DNA of 64,000 nt from Paracoccus zeaxanthinifaciens ATCC 21588 (GCF_000420145.1 NZ_ATUJ01000008.1:62001-126000), one strand, 5' to 3'; counted from the stretch's first letter, positions 20,587 through 30,082 are shown. The notes: generated from the letters alone by a model not told the origin. A program made the numbers and translations.

Positions 20587-21351
20587 ATGGACGCCCTTGA
20601 TCTGATCAGCCACATCCGTCTCAGCCCGCTGGAAATCGCGGCGCTGATCCTGCTTTTCACGACATGGCTGGGGATCGGGCATTTCACCGAACGCCCGCCA
20701 CAGGGCATCCCGTCGGTGTCGGTCCTGATGAAGCGTTACCGCCGTGAATGGATGCGCCATTTCATCACGCGCCAGCCGCGCATCTTCGACGGCAACATCC
20801 TGTCCAGCCTGCGCGAGGGGACGGCCTTCTTCGCATCGGCCTGCATGATCGCGACGGGCGGCCTTCTGGCGCTGATCGGCAATGCCGAGCGTCTGCGCGG
20901 CATCGCCGCCGAGCTGGAGCTGAGCCCCACAGCCGAGACCGGATGGGAGCTGCGGCTGCTGATCACCATGTTCTTCGTGGTGAACGCCTTCCTGAAATTC
21001 GTCTGGGCGCACCGCCTGTTCGGATATTGCGCCGTCATGATGGCCGCCGTCCCGAACGAACCCGAGGACCCGACCGCCATGCCCCGCGCGATGCAGGCGG
21101 CCGACCTGAACATCACCGCCGCGCGCAGCTTCAACGCGGGGCTGCGCAGCGTCTATTTCGCGCTTGGATCGCTCGGCTGGCTCGCGGGGCCCTGGGCATT
21201 GATGCTGGGCACCGCGATGGTCCTGTTCGTCACCTGGAGGCGAGAGTTCAACTCGACCTCGAGGGCGGTCATCCTGCGTTCGCTGCCGCCGCCCGACCTG
21301 CCCGATCTCGCACGGTGGCCAGACCCAGCACGACCGCCCCGGCAGCGGTAA
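20587..21351 (+). CDS. DUF599 family membrane protein
   Basis: A 254-residue inner-membrane protein of the DUF599 family, whose function is unknown. Hydrophobic helices are visible at about 13-30, 80-100, 120-140 and 200-225. The conserved loop reads RREWMRHFITRQPRIFDGNI, and NITAARSFNAGLRSVYFAL precedes the last helices. The ATG at 20587 is chosen; a GTG immediately before it is an alternative. The 3' end overlaps the convergent MFS gene by 83 bases, so the DUF599 tail past residue 225 is encoded antisense to a transporter helix. Confidence 0.85.
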   Translation: MDALDLISHIRLSPLEIAALILLFTTWLGIGHFTERPPQGIPSVSVLMKRYRREWMRHFITRQPRIFDGNILSSLREGTAFFASACMIATGGLLALIGNAERLRGIAAELELSPTAETGWELRLLITMFFVVNAFLKFVWAHRLFGYCAVMMAAVPNEPEDPTAMPRAMQAADLNITAARSFNAGLRSVYFALGSLGWLAGPWALMLGTAMVLFVTWRREFNSTSRAVILRSLPPPDLPDLARWPDPARPPRQR

Positions 21352-22456
21352 GCGCGATCCCGACCAGGCCGGTCGACCGCCAGCCCCAGCCCGCGGCCAG
21401 CGCCATCCCCGCAAGGAACGGCCCAAGCGCGTTCGCCGCGTTGAAGGCCGCGTGGTTCATCGCGGCAGCCATGTTCTGCGCGTCGCCCGCGACCTCCATC
21501 AGGCGGGTCTGCAGCGGGATCACCAGCCCCGCGCCAAGCGCCAGCAGGAACGAGGACAGCACCATCAGCGCCCAGTCGCCCACCACCGCCGACGCGAAGG
21601 CCTGCGTCAGCGCCATCGAGGCCAGCGCGATGAAGGATGCGCGGGTCGTGCCCATCGCCTCGGTCACGCGCCCCGAGATCCAGGTCCCGAGCGTGCCGCC
21701 CACGCCGAACACCGCCAGCGCCAGCGGGATCGCATAGCCCGGCGGGTTCGCATTCGCCAGCATCGAGGCCGTCAGGAAGGCATAGACCGCGAACAGCCCG
21801 CCGAAGCCGATGGCGCCCACGGCCAGCGTCCACAGCACGCGCGGGTTCTTCAGCGCCTGCAATTCGTCCCAGGGGCGCGCATCGGGATTGCCGCCGACGC
21901 GCGGCGCGACCTTCAGGATCGCCCAGGCCGAGATCAGCGCGATCACCCCCGGCATCCCGAAGCCGAAGCGCCAGCCGATCACCTGCCCGAACCAGCCCGC
22001 CAGCGGCACGCCGAAGATGTTGGCGACGGTCAGGCCCATGATGACCTGCGCCGCCCCCCGCGCCCGCTGCCCCACCGGCAGCGCATCCGCGGCATAGAGC
22101 ATGGCGACCCCCAGGAACCCGCCATGCGGCAGCCCCGCAAGGAAGCGCGCGCCGGCCAGCAGCGCAAAGCCCGGCACCATCGCGGCCAGCAGGTTCATCA
22201 CGCCATAGAAGGCCATAAGCGCCGCAAGGAAACGGCGGCGCGGCAGCCTGGCCCCCATCATCGCCGTGATCGGCGCACCGATCACCACGCCGATGGCATA
22301 GGCGCTGATGACATGGCCCGCCTGCGGTTCCGTCAGGCCCAGATCGGCCTGGAAATAGGGCAGCAGCCCCATCGCGGCGAATTCGGAGGTGCCGATGGCG
22401 AAGGCGCCAAGGGCCAGCGCCAGGATGGCGGCGCGGAAATCTGTGCTCTGTGTCAT
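21269..22456 (-). CDS. MFS transporter (AraJ/YdhP-type efflux)
   Basis: A 395-residue major facilitator with twelve predicted helices. The opening AILALALGAFAIGTSEFAAMG and the GARLPRRRFLAALM loop between helices 2 and 3 resemble the DHA1 drug/arabinose-polymer efflux group (AraJ, YdhP). Substrate cannot be predicted. It is monocistronic on the minus strand and overlaps the DUF599 gene tail to tail. Confidence 0.88.
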   Translation of the reverse strand: MTQSTDFRAAILALALGAFAIGTSEFAAMGLLPYFQADLGLTEPQAGHVISAYAIGVVIGAPITAMMGARLPRRRFLAALMAFYGVMNLLAAMVPGFALLAGARFLAGLPHGGFLGVAMLYAADALPVGQRARGAAQVIMGLTVANIFGVPLAGWFGQVIGWRFGFGMPGVIALISAWAILKVAPRVGGNPDARPWDELQALKNPRVLWTLAVGAIGFGGLFAVYAFLTASMLANANPPGYAIPLALAVFGVGGTLGTWISGRVTEAMGTTRASFIALASMALTQAFASAVVGDWALMVLSSFLLALGAGLVIPLQTRLMEVAGDAQNMAAAMNHAAFNAANALGPFLAGMALAAGWGWRSTGLVGIALTAAGAVVLGLATVRDRAGRAAAANAG

Positions 22457-22560
22457 GTCACTGGCTCTTGTGGCGGGCTGATACCTGCGAGTCAGTACAT
22501 CGCGCCGCGTTTTTCAAGTCGTCTGGCGGTAAAGCAGCATTGCATTGCATGCAATGCCGA

Positions 22561-22959
22561 TCAGAGGGTCCCTCGCCCGACCATCACCCAGATGATGGCC
22601 GCGCCAAGAAGCAGAAGCCCGAACACCACCGTCGCCGTCAGGCTGATCGCCCGGCCCTGGAATCGCGCGATCTCGCCCAGGGGCTGCAGATGCGCCAGCA
22701 GCGCGGCATGGGCGCGGCCCAGATCGGCCAGGGGCAGCTGGCGTGCGATGCGGGGGCTGCGGGCCAGGATGTCGGCCTCGGCCAGGCGTTTGGCCTTGCG
22801 GCGCAGGCGGTCGGGCAAGGCGCCGCCCCGGCGCCGGACCATGGTGGACAGATCGAAGCGTTCGCCGCGCCGGGCACCGCCAAAGCGCGATGCCATCAGT
22901 TGCGCGATCTCGTCCGCCATGGCGGGGATGTCCTCGAAGCTGTCGGGCTTGCGTGTCAT
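22561..22959 (-). CDS. Conserved hypothetical protein with one carboxy-terminal membrane helix
   Basis: A 132-residue protein of no recognised family. The first 100 residues are helical and basic (FGGARRGERFDLSTMVRRRG, DRLRRKAKRLAEADILAR). Residues about 107-127 form one hydrophobic helix (ISLTATVVFGLLLLGAAIIW), so it is probably tail-anchored in the inner membrane. No good ribosome site precedes the ATG. It is divergent from the hydrolase gene 54 bases away. Codon use is like its neighbours, supporting a real gene. Confidence 0.7.
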   Translation of the reverse strand: MTRKPDSFEDIPAMADEIAQLMASRFGGARRGERFDLSTMVRRRGGALPDRLRRKAKRLAEADILARSPRIARQLPLADLGRAHAALLAHLQPLGEIARFQGRAISLTATVVFGLLLLGAAIIWVMVGRGTL

Positions 22960-23013
22960 GGCGGCAGACTAGACGGGATGGCGGGCGGGCGCCAGACGCT
23001 CTAACACTGGGGC

Positions 23014-23796
23014 ATGAAGCTGAATCACACCACCATCGGTCCGCAGGACGGGCTGCCCGTCCTTCTGGTCCACGGCCTTTACGGCCAGGGCCGCAACCTG
23101 GGCGCGCAGGCCCGCAGGCTGGCCGAGACGCGGCCCGTCACCACCGTCGATCTGCGCAATCACGGCGACAGTCCGCACGACCCGGATGCAAGCTATGCCG
23201 CGCTGGCGGGCGATCTGGCCGCGATGATCGACGATCTGGGCGGCAAGGTCGATCTGGTCGGGCATTCGATGGGCGGCAAGGCTTCGATGCTGCTGGCGCT
23301 GACCCACCCGAAGATGGTGCGCAGGCTGGCGGTGATGGACATCGCGCCCATCGCCTATGGCCACGACCAGACCCGCTATGTCGACGCGATGGAGCGGATG
23401 GAGATCGCGCATCTGACCCGCCGCGCCGAGGCCGACCGCGCGATGACGGAACTGGTCCCGGAACGCGGCGTGCGGGCCTTCCTGCTGCAGAACCTGGACC
23501 TGAAGGCCGATCCCGTCCGGTGGCGGCTGAACCTGAAGGCGCTGCGCGACCACATGCCCCAGATCGTCGGCTGGCCCGAGGATGCGCCCAGGGGCACGTT
23601 CGACGGCAAGGTGCTGGAGATCAAGGGAGAGCTGTCGACCTATGTCACCGACGACGGCGAGGCCGCGCTGCGGGCGCATTTCCCGCAGGCGCGAACCGTG
23701 ACGATCAAGGGCGCAAGCCACTGGCTGCATGCCGACGCCCCGGACGCGGTGGCCGAGACGTTGGCGGTCTTTCTGGGGGACGGACGGGACGCCTGA
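23014..23796 (+). CDS. Alpha/beta hydrolase (YbfF-like esterase)
   Basis: A 260-residue alpha/beta-fold hydrolase. The sequence has LLVHGLYGQGRNLG (oxyanion region), DLRNHGDSPHD, the nucleophile elbow GHSMGGKASM near residue 88, and a carboxy catalytic His in GASHWLHADAPD. The pattern is that of acyl-thioesterase/esterase YbfF. The natural substrate is unknown. Its stop abuts the convergent zapA stop. Confidence 0.88.
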   Translation: MKLNHTTIGPQDGLPVLLVHGLYGQGRNLGAQARRLAETRPVTTVDLRNHGDSPHDPDASYAALAGDLAAMIDDLGGKVDLVGHSMGGKASMLLALTHPKMVRRLAVMDIAPIAYGHDQTRYVDAMERMEIAHLTRRAEADRAMTELVPERGVRAFLLQNLDLKADPVRWRLNLKALRDHMPQIVGWPEDAPRGTFDGKVLEIKGELSTYVTDDGEAALRAHFPQARTVTIKGASHWLHADAPDAVAETLAVFLGDGRDA

Positions 23797-24168
23797 TCAG
23801 CGCCCCTCCTCGGCCTCCTGTTCGGACAGGCGCTCGGCCAGCGATTCGGCGCGGGCGGCCAGTTCGGCCATGGATTCCTTCAGCTCGGACGGGATCACCG
23901 GGACCTCGACCTTGGGCGGGTTCTGCTGCAGGCGGGTGACCATGCGCTCAGCCTTCTCGGCGCGGTCCTCCATCCCGGCAAAGCGGTCGGCCAGCATCAG
24001 GCCCGCCAGCAGCAGCAGCCGCGGTTCGGGGACGCGACCGGCCTGCGACAGGATCTGCTGCGCCTCGGCGTCCAGAAGCTGGGCGGCGCGTTGCAGCAGG
24101 CGTTCCTCGCCATCGGCGGCGCCGATGCGGTATTCCTTGTGCCCGATCGTGAAATCAACCTCGGCCAT
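23797..24168 (-). CDS. zapA: Cell division protein ZapA
   Basis: A 123-residue FtsZ-bundling protein acting at the Z ring. It begins AEVDFTIGHKEYRIGAADGEE, the ZapA beta-hairpin, followed by the dimer helix with RLLLLAGLMLADRF and a long coiled-coil tail (MAELAARAESLAERLSEQEA). The preceding gene encodes another coiled-coil protein only three bases away, so the two form an operon. Confidence 0.9.
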   Translation of the reverse strand: MAEVDFTIGHKEYRIGAADGEERLLQRAAQLLDAEAQQILSQAGRVPEPRLLLLAGLMLADRFAGMEDRAEKAERMVTRLQQNPPKVEVPVIPSELKESMAELAARAESLAERLSEQEAEEGR

Positions 24169-24171
24169 GGA

Positions 24172-24708
24172 TCAGCCCTCCTGCCTTGCGGTCGTGTCTT
24201 CGGGCAGCCCTGCCCCGTCGCCCGCGACCTCTTGCGGATCGGCGGCGGGGGTGGCGTCATCGGCCAGCAGGCGCTCCAGCTCGGCCATGATCTCGCTCAT
24301 CTGGGCCATCTCGGCGGCGCGGGCGGCGCGCAGGGCCGACACCTCGGCCTCGAGCGCCTCGCGCATCTCGTCATCGCCGATGCCGCCGGTGGCGTGGGCA
24401 TCGATCAGGTTGCGGTTCGCGACCGCCAGGTCCTCGTTCGCGGCGGACAGGCGGGCGGCATTCTCGGACGCGGTATCGAGACGCGCGCGCAGATCGGCCA
24501 GCTCACCCTCGTGGTCGTGATCGGGGGCGGCTGTGGGGGCCGCGTCCAGCCGTGCCTGCAGTTCGGCATTGCGCGCCAGTGCCGCGTCCAGTTCCGGCCG
24601 CAGGTCGCCAGCCGTCGCCGCAGGCCGCATCGAGCGGGCCTCGAGAAGCTGGTCGATCTTGTCGAGTGCTGCGCCGAGCCGGCGTTCGCTGGCTGAAATC
24701 TCGCTCAT
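24172..24708 (-). CDS. Coiled-coil protein upstream of zapA
   Basis: A 178-residue Ala/Glu-rich protein with long heptad-like helices (LRPELDAALARNAELQARLD, EVSALRAARAAEMAQMSEIM). No membrane segment or catalytic motif is seen. The start at 24708 has AGGGGA upstream; a start at 24798 would lie in the neighbouring terminator. Its position three bases before zapA suggests a cell-division role (inference only). Confidence 0.78.
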   Translation of the reverse strand: MSEISASERRLGAALDKIDQLLEARSMRPAATAGDLRPELDAALARNAELQARLDAAPTAAPDHDHEGELADLRARLDTASENAARLSAANEDLAVANRNLIDAHATGGIGDDEMREALEAEVSALRAARAAEMAQMSEIMAELERLLADDATPAADPQEVAGDGAGLPEDTTARQEG

Positions 24709-24769
24709 CAGCGTCGGTCCCCTGGTATCTTTCTCCGAATGTTGTGGCATCGAAGGCGGGACAACACAA

Positions 24770-24795
24770 GAACGGGCGGGAAATCCCGCCCGTTC
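24770..24795 (-). terminator. Hairpin terminator after the BCCT gene
   Basis: Twelve-base perfect inverted repeat GAACGGGCGGGA / TCCCGCCCGTTC with only two bases between the arms, 20 bases past the transporter stop; on the minus strand it is followed by TTGTGTTG. Confidence 0.75.
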
Positions 24796-24814
24796 CAAGG
24801 TTCATGCGGCCGTC

Positions 24815-26596
24815 TCAGGCAAGTTCCCGCCGTTCGGCCATCAGCCCTTTGACGATGGCGAAGCAGGCGCCCAGCAGGACGACCGTGAAGGGCAGGCCCG
24901 TGGACACGGCCATCGCCTGCAGCGCGATCAGACCGCCGCCGACCAGCAGGGCGATCGCGATCAGCCCCTCGACCAGGCACCAGAAGATGCGCTGCGGAAC
25001 CGGCGCGTTGACCTTGCCGCCCGCCGCGATCGTGTCGATCACCAGCGAACCGGAATCCGACGAGGTGACGAAGAACACGATGACCAGCACGATGCCGATG
25101 AAGCTGGTGATCGAGGACAGCGGCAGCTGCGACAGCATCTCGAACAGCTTCAGTTCCAGCGCCGCGTCGGTGATGCCGGCAAAGCCGCCAAGCGTCATGT
25201 CGATGGCGGTGCCGCCCAGTGCCGTCATCCACAGCACCGAGATGACCGAGGGAACGATCAGCACGGCGATCAGGAATTCGCGCACTGAACGCCCGCGCGA
25301 CACGCGCGCGATGAACATGCCGACGAAGGGCGACCAGCTGATCCACCATGCCCAGTAGAAGGCGGTCCAGCCGTGGCGGAAGTTGTCGTCCGTGCGGCCG
25401 AACGGGTTCGACAGCGGGATCAGCTCGGCGGCGTAATTGCCCAGGTTCGCGAAGAAGCCGCTGAAGATCGCCAGCGTCGGGCCGACCAGGATGACGAAGA
25501 CCAGAAGCAGGATCGCCAGGATCATGTTCAGTTCCGACAGGCGCTTCACGCCCTTCTCAACGCCCAGCACGACCGACATGGTCGCGACCAGCGTGATCGC
25601 CAGGATCAGTACGACCTTGGTGGTCATCCCGGCGGGGATGCCGAACAGGTCCGCCAGACCCGCCGTCGCCTGTTCCGCGCCAAGACCGAGCGAGGTTGCA
25701 AGACCGAAGATCGTCGCCAGAACGGCCAGCACGTCGATGATGTGGCCGGGCCAGCCCCAGATCTTCTCGCCGAAGATCGGGTAGAAGACCGAGCGCAGCG
25801 TCAGCGGCAGGCCCTTGTTGTAGGCGAACAGGCCAAGCGCCAGCGCGACGATGGCATAGACGGCCCACGGGTGCAGGCCCCAGTGGAAGATGGTCGCGGC
25901 CATCCCCAGGCGCATTGCGCCGGCCTCGTCGCCGGGCGCGCCGTCAAGCGGTGCCCAGTCGGTGCGCACGCCATCCTCGAGGACGGGACCGCCAAGCGCC
26001 GCCTGGAAATGGCCCAGGGGCTCGGACACGCCATAGAACATCAGGCCGATGCCCATGCCCGCAGCAAACAGCATCGCGAACCAGCCCGACAGGCTGAAAT
26101 CCGGCGTGGCATCGGGACCGCCAAGGCGGACCGAGCCGAGCGGCGACACGATCAGCGCCAGGCACATGATGACGAAGAGGTTGCCGGCCAGCATGAAGAA
26201 CCAGTCGAGATTCGAGGTCAGCGTGCCGCGCAGGCTGCTGAACATCGGCTCGGCCTGTTCGTTGAACACGATGGTCAGCACCGTGAACAGCACGACCGCC
26301 ACGGCCGAGATGCCGAAGACGGGGTTGTGGATGTCGAAGGGGATCGGCGCGCGACCCTCGATGTTGTCCTGCCCGATCTCGTAGTCCGTCTCGATGATCT
26401 CGGTCGGACCTTCGGGTTCGGGCAACGCCTCGACCCCGGATTCGTCCGCGGTGACCTCGGCGGGTTCGGGCTTCGGCTCGGGCTTGGTGCTGCGCGGGGG
26501 CACGCGGCCGGACAGCGCGTCCTGTTCGCGCGCGATGTCGCGGGGGGCCTTGGGCTTGCCCGGCCCCTTGGGTGGATTGGTGGGCGTCTGTGACAT
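24815..26596 (-). CDS. BCCT family transporter (betaine/choline/carnitine)
   Basis: A 593-residue secondary transporter of compatible solutes. The helix 3 motif GMGIGLMFYGVSEP, whose glycines mark Na+-coupled betaine carriers such as BetP, and the substrate tryptophans in FYWAWWISWSPFVGMFIARV are present. The amino end carries an unusual hydrophilic extension of about 90 residues, Pro/Glu/Lys-rich (PKGPGKPKAPRD, STKPEPKPEPAE). The carboxy tail is very short (AERRELA), so the BetP-type osmosensing tail is absent. It is divergent from the K+ uptake pair, consistent with osmoadaptation. Confidence 0.92.
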   Translation of the reverse strand: MSQTPTNPPKGPGKPKAPRDIAREQDALSGRVPPRSTKPEPKPEPAEVTADESGVEALPEPEGPTEIIETDYEIGQDNIEGRAPIPFDIHNPVFGISAVAVVLFTVLTIVFNEQAEPMFSSLRGTLTSNLDWFFMLAGNLFVIMCLALIVSPLGSVRLGGPDATPDFSLSGWFAMLFAAGMGIGLMFYGVSEPLGHFQAALGGPVLEDGVRTDWAPLDGAPGDEAGAMRLGMAATIFHWGLHPWAVYAIVALALGLFAYNKGLPLTLRSVFYPIFGEKIWGWPGHIIDVLAVLATIFGLATSLGLGAEQATAGLADLFGIPAGMTTKVVLILAITLVATMSVVLGVEKGVKRLSELNMILAILLLVFVILVGPTLAIFSGFFANLGNYAAELIPLSNPFGRTDDNFRHGWTAFYWAWWISWSPFVGMFIARVSRGRSVREFLIAVLIVPSVISVLWMTALGGTAIDMTLGGFAGITDAALELKLFEMLSQLPLSSITSFIGIVLVIVFFVTSSDSGSLVIDTIAAGGKVNAPVPQRIFWCLVEGLIAIALLVGGGLIALQAMAVSTGLPFTVVLLGACFAIVKGLMAERRELA

Positions 26597-26820
26597 CTGT
26601 CCCTTTCAGATAGATCTAGATCGGGTTGCAGGTCCGTTGACGATTAAGACGACAGACCCTTGGCGGAAACCCGCCTCGGAGCGCGGGCGTATTCTCACAT
26701 TTAAGTCAAGAAGGCCACCAATCGCCGGAAAGTTCCCGATTTCATGGAACCTTCGGTCCCGCTTGACTTCCATCCGGGCCCGGATACAGCATCCACGCGT
26801 TTTGCCCGGAGCGAGGTCGA
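26597..26820. other. Divergent intergenic region of BCCT and potassium-uptake genes
   Basis: No gene is seen in these 224 bases. They hold a 10-bp palindrome GATCTAGATC at 26613-26622 in the BCCT leader, a promoter candidate for the potassium genes, and a CCGGGCCCGG palindrome at 26774-26783 inside that promoter spacer. Confidence 0.5.
26763..26790 (+). promoter_or_regulatory. Promoter candidate for the potassium-uptake operon
   Basis: TTGACT, 16 bases, TACAGC, about 30 bases before the start codon. The spacer contains the palindrome CCGGGCCCGG. Confidence 0.5.
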
Positions 26821-27477
26821 ATGGGAAAGCAGTCCAGAAGTTTCGTCGTCATCGGCCTCGGGTCGTTCGGCAGCGTCGTGGCCTCGGAACTGGCGCGTTT
26901 CGGCAACCAGGTCCTGGGCGTGGACAAGGATCCGCGCCGCGTCGCCGCCCTGGCCGAGACCCTGCCCCAGAGCGTCATCCTGGACGCCACCGACGAGGGC
27001 GCGCTGCGCGAGGCGGGGGTCGACCGCTATGACGTGGGGCTGGTGTCCATCGGCAATGATCTGGAAAGCAACGTCATCGCCGCGATGAACCTGCGCGTCA
27101 TCGGCGTGGGCACCGTCTGGGCCAAGGCCGAAAGCCGGACCCATCACCGCATCCTGTCCAAGATCGGCGCGGATCGCGTCGTCCTGCCGGGGCTGGAGAT
27201 GGGCCGCCACACCGCGCAGATGCTGAACAACCCGGCGGTGCAGGATTACGTCAGCCTGGGGAACGGCTTCTCGGTGGTGAACCTGCTGATCCCCCCGCGC
27301 CTGGCAGGGCGTCACCTGAAGGACCTGCATATCGGCAACGGGATCGAGGTGCTGGGCCTGATGCGCGGGACCGAGTTCTGCAACCTGCGGCTGGACGACA
27401 GGCCGCTTCAGGCCAACGACCGGCTGCTGCTTCTGGGCAAGCGGACGGACCTGACCCGGTTCGGCGACCAGCTGTGA
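26821..27477 (+). CDS. TrkA/KtrA-type potassium uptake regulatory subunit
   Basis: A 218-residue cytoplasmic RCK protein that gates the adjacent K+ channel in response to nucleotide. RCK_N starts SFVVIGLGSFGSVVASELAR (GxGxxG dinucleotide site), with the acidic end VDKDPRRV of the second strand. RCK_C follows from about residue 140. Its size, one RCK_N plus one RCK_C, is that of KtrA rather than the duplicated TrkA of enterics. Its stop overlaps the GTG of the next gene. Confidence 0.92.
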   Translation: MGKQSRSFVVIGLGSFGSVVASELARFGNQVLGVDKDPRRVAALAETLPQSVILDATDEGALREAGVDRYDVGLVSIGNDLESNVIAAMNLRVIGVGTVWAKAESRTHHRILSKIGADRVVLPGLEMGRHTAQMLNNPAVQDYVSLGNGFSVVNLLIPPRLAGRHLKDLHIGNGIEVLGLMRGTEFCNLRLDDRPLQANDRLLLLGKRTDLTRFGDQL

Positions 27478-28811
27478 CCATGCGCTGGCTGTCGCGGTGG
27501 CTGTCGCGCACGCCGCCGCCCGCGGTGCTTGCGGCGGGATACCTGGCACTGATCGTGCTGGGCGGGCTGGCGCTGATGCTGCCGCCGATGGCGCGGGTGC
27601 CGATCACGCTGATGGACGCGCTGTTCACCTCGACCTCGGCGGTGACGGTGACGGGGCTGGCGGTGATCGACACCGAAACCGTGCTGACCTTCTGGGGGCA
27701 GCTGGTAGTGACGGTGCTGATCCAGCTGGGCGGGCTGGGCCTGATGACCTTTGCGGTCATGGTCTGGTCCGCGCTTGGCCTGCCCATCGGCATCACCCAC
27801 GGCGCCTATCTGCGCGAGGACCTGAACCAGACCTCGTACAGCAAGCTGACATCGCTGGTCTGGACCATCCTGCGCGTCGTCCTGATGGCCGAGATCGCGG
27901 GCGCGATGCTGCTATGCCTGTCCTTCATGCCCCATCACGGCCTGGCCGAGGGGCTGTGGCACGCGATCTTCCATTCGGTCTCGGCGTTCAACAACGCGGG
28001 CTTCTCGACCTTCTCGGCGGGGCTGACGGGTTATGCGCTGGACCCGGTGGTCAACGTGGTGATCCCCGGTCTCTTCATCCTGGGCGGCATCGGATACGTG
28101 GTGGTGGGCGACATTGCGAACCGCCGCTTCTGGCGGGGGTGGAGCCTGCACACCCGCCTGATGGTCGTGGGCACGGCCGTGCTGATCGTGCTGGGCGTCG
28201 GGCTGACCGCGATCCTGGAATGGAACAACCCCGCCACGCTGGCGCAATACGACAGCGCGACGGCGCGGCTGACCATCGCGTGGTTCCAGGGGGTCACGCC
28301 CCGCACGGCGGGCTTCAACTCGACCGATATCGGGGGGCTGCACGATTCGACGTCGCTTCTGTACATGGCGCTGATGATCATCGGCGGCGGGCCGACCTCG
28401 ACCGCGGGCGGACTGAAGGTCACGACCGTGGTGGTGATGGTGCTGGCCACGATGGCCTTCCTGCGCCGCCGGACCGAGATCTGGGCCTTCGGGCGGTCCA
28501 TCCCGCTTGGCGACGTGCTCAAGGCGATGGCGCTGATCTCGATCGCGTCGATGGTGATCTTCACCGCGATGTTCGTGCTGATCATCAGCCATGACGGCGA
28601 ATTCGTCGATATCGCCTTCGAGGTCGCATCAGCCTTCGGCACAACGGGCCTGTCGCGCGGATACACGGCCGAACTGACGGATTTCGGGCGCGCGGTCATC
28701 ATGGTGGTGATGTTCCTCGGGCGGGTCGGGCCGCTGACACTGGGGTTCTTCCTTGCGACGCGGATGGTGCCGCGTGTGCGCTACCCGGCAGGTCAGGTGC
28801 ATCTTGGCTGA
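27474..28811 (+). CDS. TrkH/KtrB-type potassium channel subunit
   Basis: A 445-residue inner-membrane K+ translocator with four pore-loop repeats. The selectivity-filter segments are visible as TSAVTVTGLAVID, VSAFNNAGFSTFS, GVTPRTAGFNS and ASAFGTTGLSRG. The length and pairing with a single-RCK subunit fit the KtrB branch. Translation may start at GTG 27474 (overlapping the upstream stop, GTGA) or at ATG 27480. Confidence 0.92.
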   Translation: MTMRWLSRWLSRTPPPAVLAAGYLALIVLGGLALMLPPMARVPITLMDALFTSTSAVTVTGLAVIDTETVLTFWGQLVVTVLIQLGGLGLMTFAVMVWSALGLPIGITHGAYLREDLNQTSYSKLTSLVWTILRVVLMAEIAGAMLLCLSFMPHHGLAEGLWHAIFHSVSAFNNAGFSTFSAGLTGYALDPVVNVVIPGLFILGGIGYVVVGDIANRRFWRGWSLHTRLMVVGTAVLIVLGVGLTAILEWNNPATLAQYDSATARLTIAWFQGVTPRTAGFNSTDIGGLHDSTSLLYMALMIIGGGPTSTAGGLKVTTVVVMVLATMAFLRRRTEIWAFGRSIPLGDVLKAMALISIASMVIFTAMFVLIISHDGEFVDIAFEVASAFGTTGLSRGYTAELTDFGRAVIMVVMFLGRVGPLTLGFFLATRMVPRVRYPAGQVHLG

Positions 28812-28858
28812 CGGCCCCGCGCGGCCTATAAGGCCCGAGAAATCAGGAAGGACACCCC

Positions 28859-29446
28859 ATGCGTCAGGCGACGATCACCCGCACCACTGCCGAGACGAAG
28901 ATCGAGGTCACGCTGAACCTCGACGGCACCGGCGTCTATGACAACAAGACCGGCGTGGGCTTCTTCGATCACATGCTGGACCAGCTGGCACGCCATTCGC
29001 TGATCGACATGACCATCCGCGCGACGGGCGACCTGCATATCGACGACCACCACACGGTCGAGGATACCGGCATCGCCATCGGCCAGGCGCTGGTCGCGGC
29101 GCTCGGCGACAAGACCGGCATCCGCCGCTATGGCCGGTTCCACCTTGCGATGGACGACGCGCAGGTCGCCTCGGCGCTGGACCTGTCGGGCCGGGCCTTC
29201 CTGGTCTGGAACGTCGATTTCCCGACCGAGAAGATCGGCAGCTTCGACACCGAACTGGTGCGCGAATTTTTCCAGGCGCTGTCCACGCATGGCGGCATCA
29301 CGCTGCATGTGGACCGAATCCACGGAATCAACAGCCACCACATCGCCGAGGCCGCCTTCAAGTCCGTCGCCCGCGCCCTGCGCGAGGCGGTCGAGCCCGA
29401 TCCCCGCATGGCGGGCGTCCTGCCTTCGACCAAGGGGGCGCTGTGA
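28859..29446 (+). CDS. hisB: Imidazoleglycerol-phosphate dehydratase
   Basis: A 195-residue monofunctional enzyme for the sixth step of histidine synthesis. It shows the two manganese-binding repeats, [13 protein letters not shown] with [16 protein letters not shown], and [21 protein letters not shown]. There is no phosphatase domain, as expected outside enterics. Its stop overlaps the hisH start (TGATG). Confidence 0.96.
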   Translation: MRQATITRTTAETKIEVTLNLDGTGVYDNKTGVGFFDHMLDQLARHSLIDMTIRATGDLHIDDHHTVEDTGIAIGQALVAALGDKTGIRRYGRFHLAMDDAQVASALDLSGRAFLVWNVDFPTEKIGSFDTELVREFFQALSTHGGITLHVDRIHGINSHHIAEAAFKSVARALREAVEPDPRMAGVLPSTKGAL

Positions 29447-30075
29447 TGCGCGTCGCACTGGTCGATTACGACAGCGGGAACCTGCATTCGGCGGAAAAGG
29501 CGTTCCAGAAGATGGGTCGCGACATCGGCGCCGAGGTGATCGTCACCTCGGACCCCGATACCGCGCTGAAGGCCGACCGGATCGTGCTGCCGGGCGACGG
29601 GGCATTCCCCGCGTGCCGCGCCGCCTTGGGCGAGGTCGATGGCATGGCCGAGGCCCTGCGCGAGGCGGTGCTGGTGCAGGGCAAGCCCTTCATGGGCATC
29701 TGCGTCGGCATGCAGATGCTGGCCTCGACCGGGCACGAATATCGCCAGACCCCCGGCCTCGACTGGATTGGAGGAGAGGTCGTGGCCATTGACGCGCCGG
29801 GCCTCAAGGTGCCGCATATGGGCTGGAACGACCTGATGGTCGATCACCCGCACCCGGTGCTGGACGGCATCCGCACGGGCGATCACGCCTATTTCGTGCA
29901 CAGCTGGCATTTCCGCGTGACCGATCCGGCGCATCTGCTGGCCCATGCCGAATATGGCGGGCCGGTGACCGCGGTGGTGGGGCGCGACAACATCGTGGGC
30001 ACGCAGTTCCACCCCGAGAAGTCTCAGGATATCGGGCTGCGCCTGATCGCCAATTTCCTGCGCTGGAACCCCTGA
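29446..30075 (+). CDS. hisH: Imidazole glycerol phosphate synthase, glutaminase subunit
   Basis: A 209-residue class I glutamine amidotransferase that feeds ammonia to HisF. It begins [20 protein letters not shown]; the nucleophile cysteine is in [10 protein letters not shown] near residue 87, and the His-Glu pair in [10 protein letters not shown] near the end. hisA and hisF, the usual next genes in this family, do not follow; a hairpin and adenine deaminase come instead. Translation may also begin at the GTG three bases upstream. Confidence 0.95.
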   Translation: MRVALVDYDSGNLHSAEKAFQKMGRDIGAEVIVTSDPDTALKADRIVLPGDGAFPACRAALGEVDGMAEALREAVLVQGKPFMGICVGMQMLASTGHEYRQTPGLDWIGGEVVAIDAPGLKVPHMGWNDLMVDHPHPVLDGIRTGDHAYFVHSWHFRVTDPAHLLAHAEYGGPVTAVVGRDNIVGTQFHPEKSQDIGLRLIANFLRWNP

Positions 30076-30082
30076 GGCGCCC

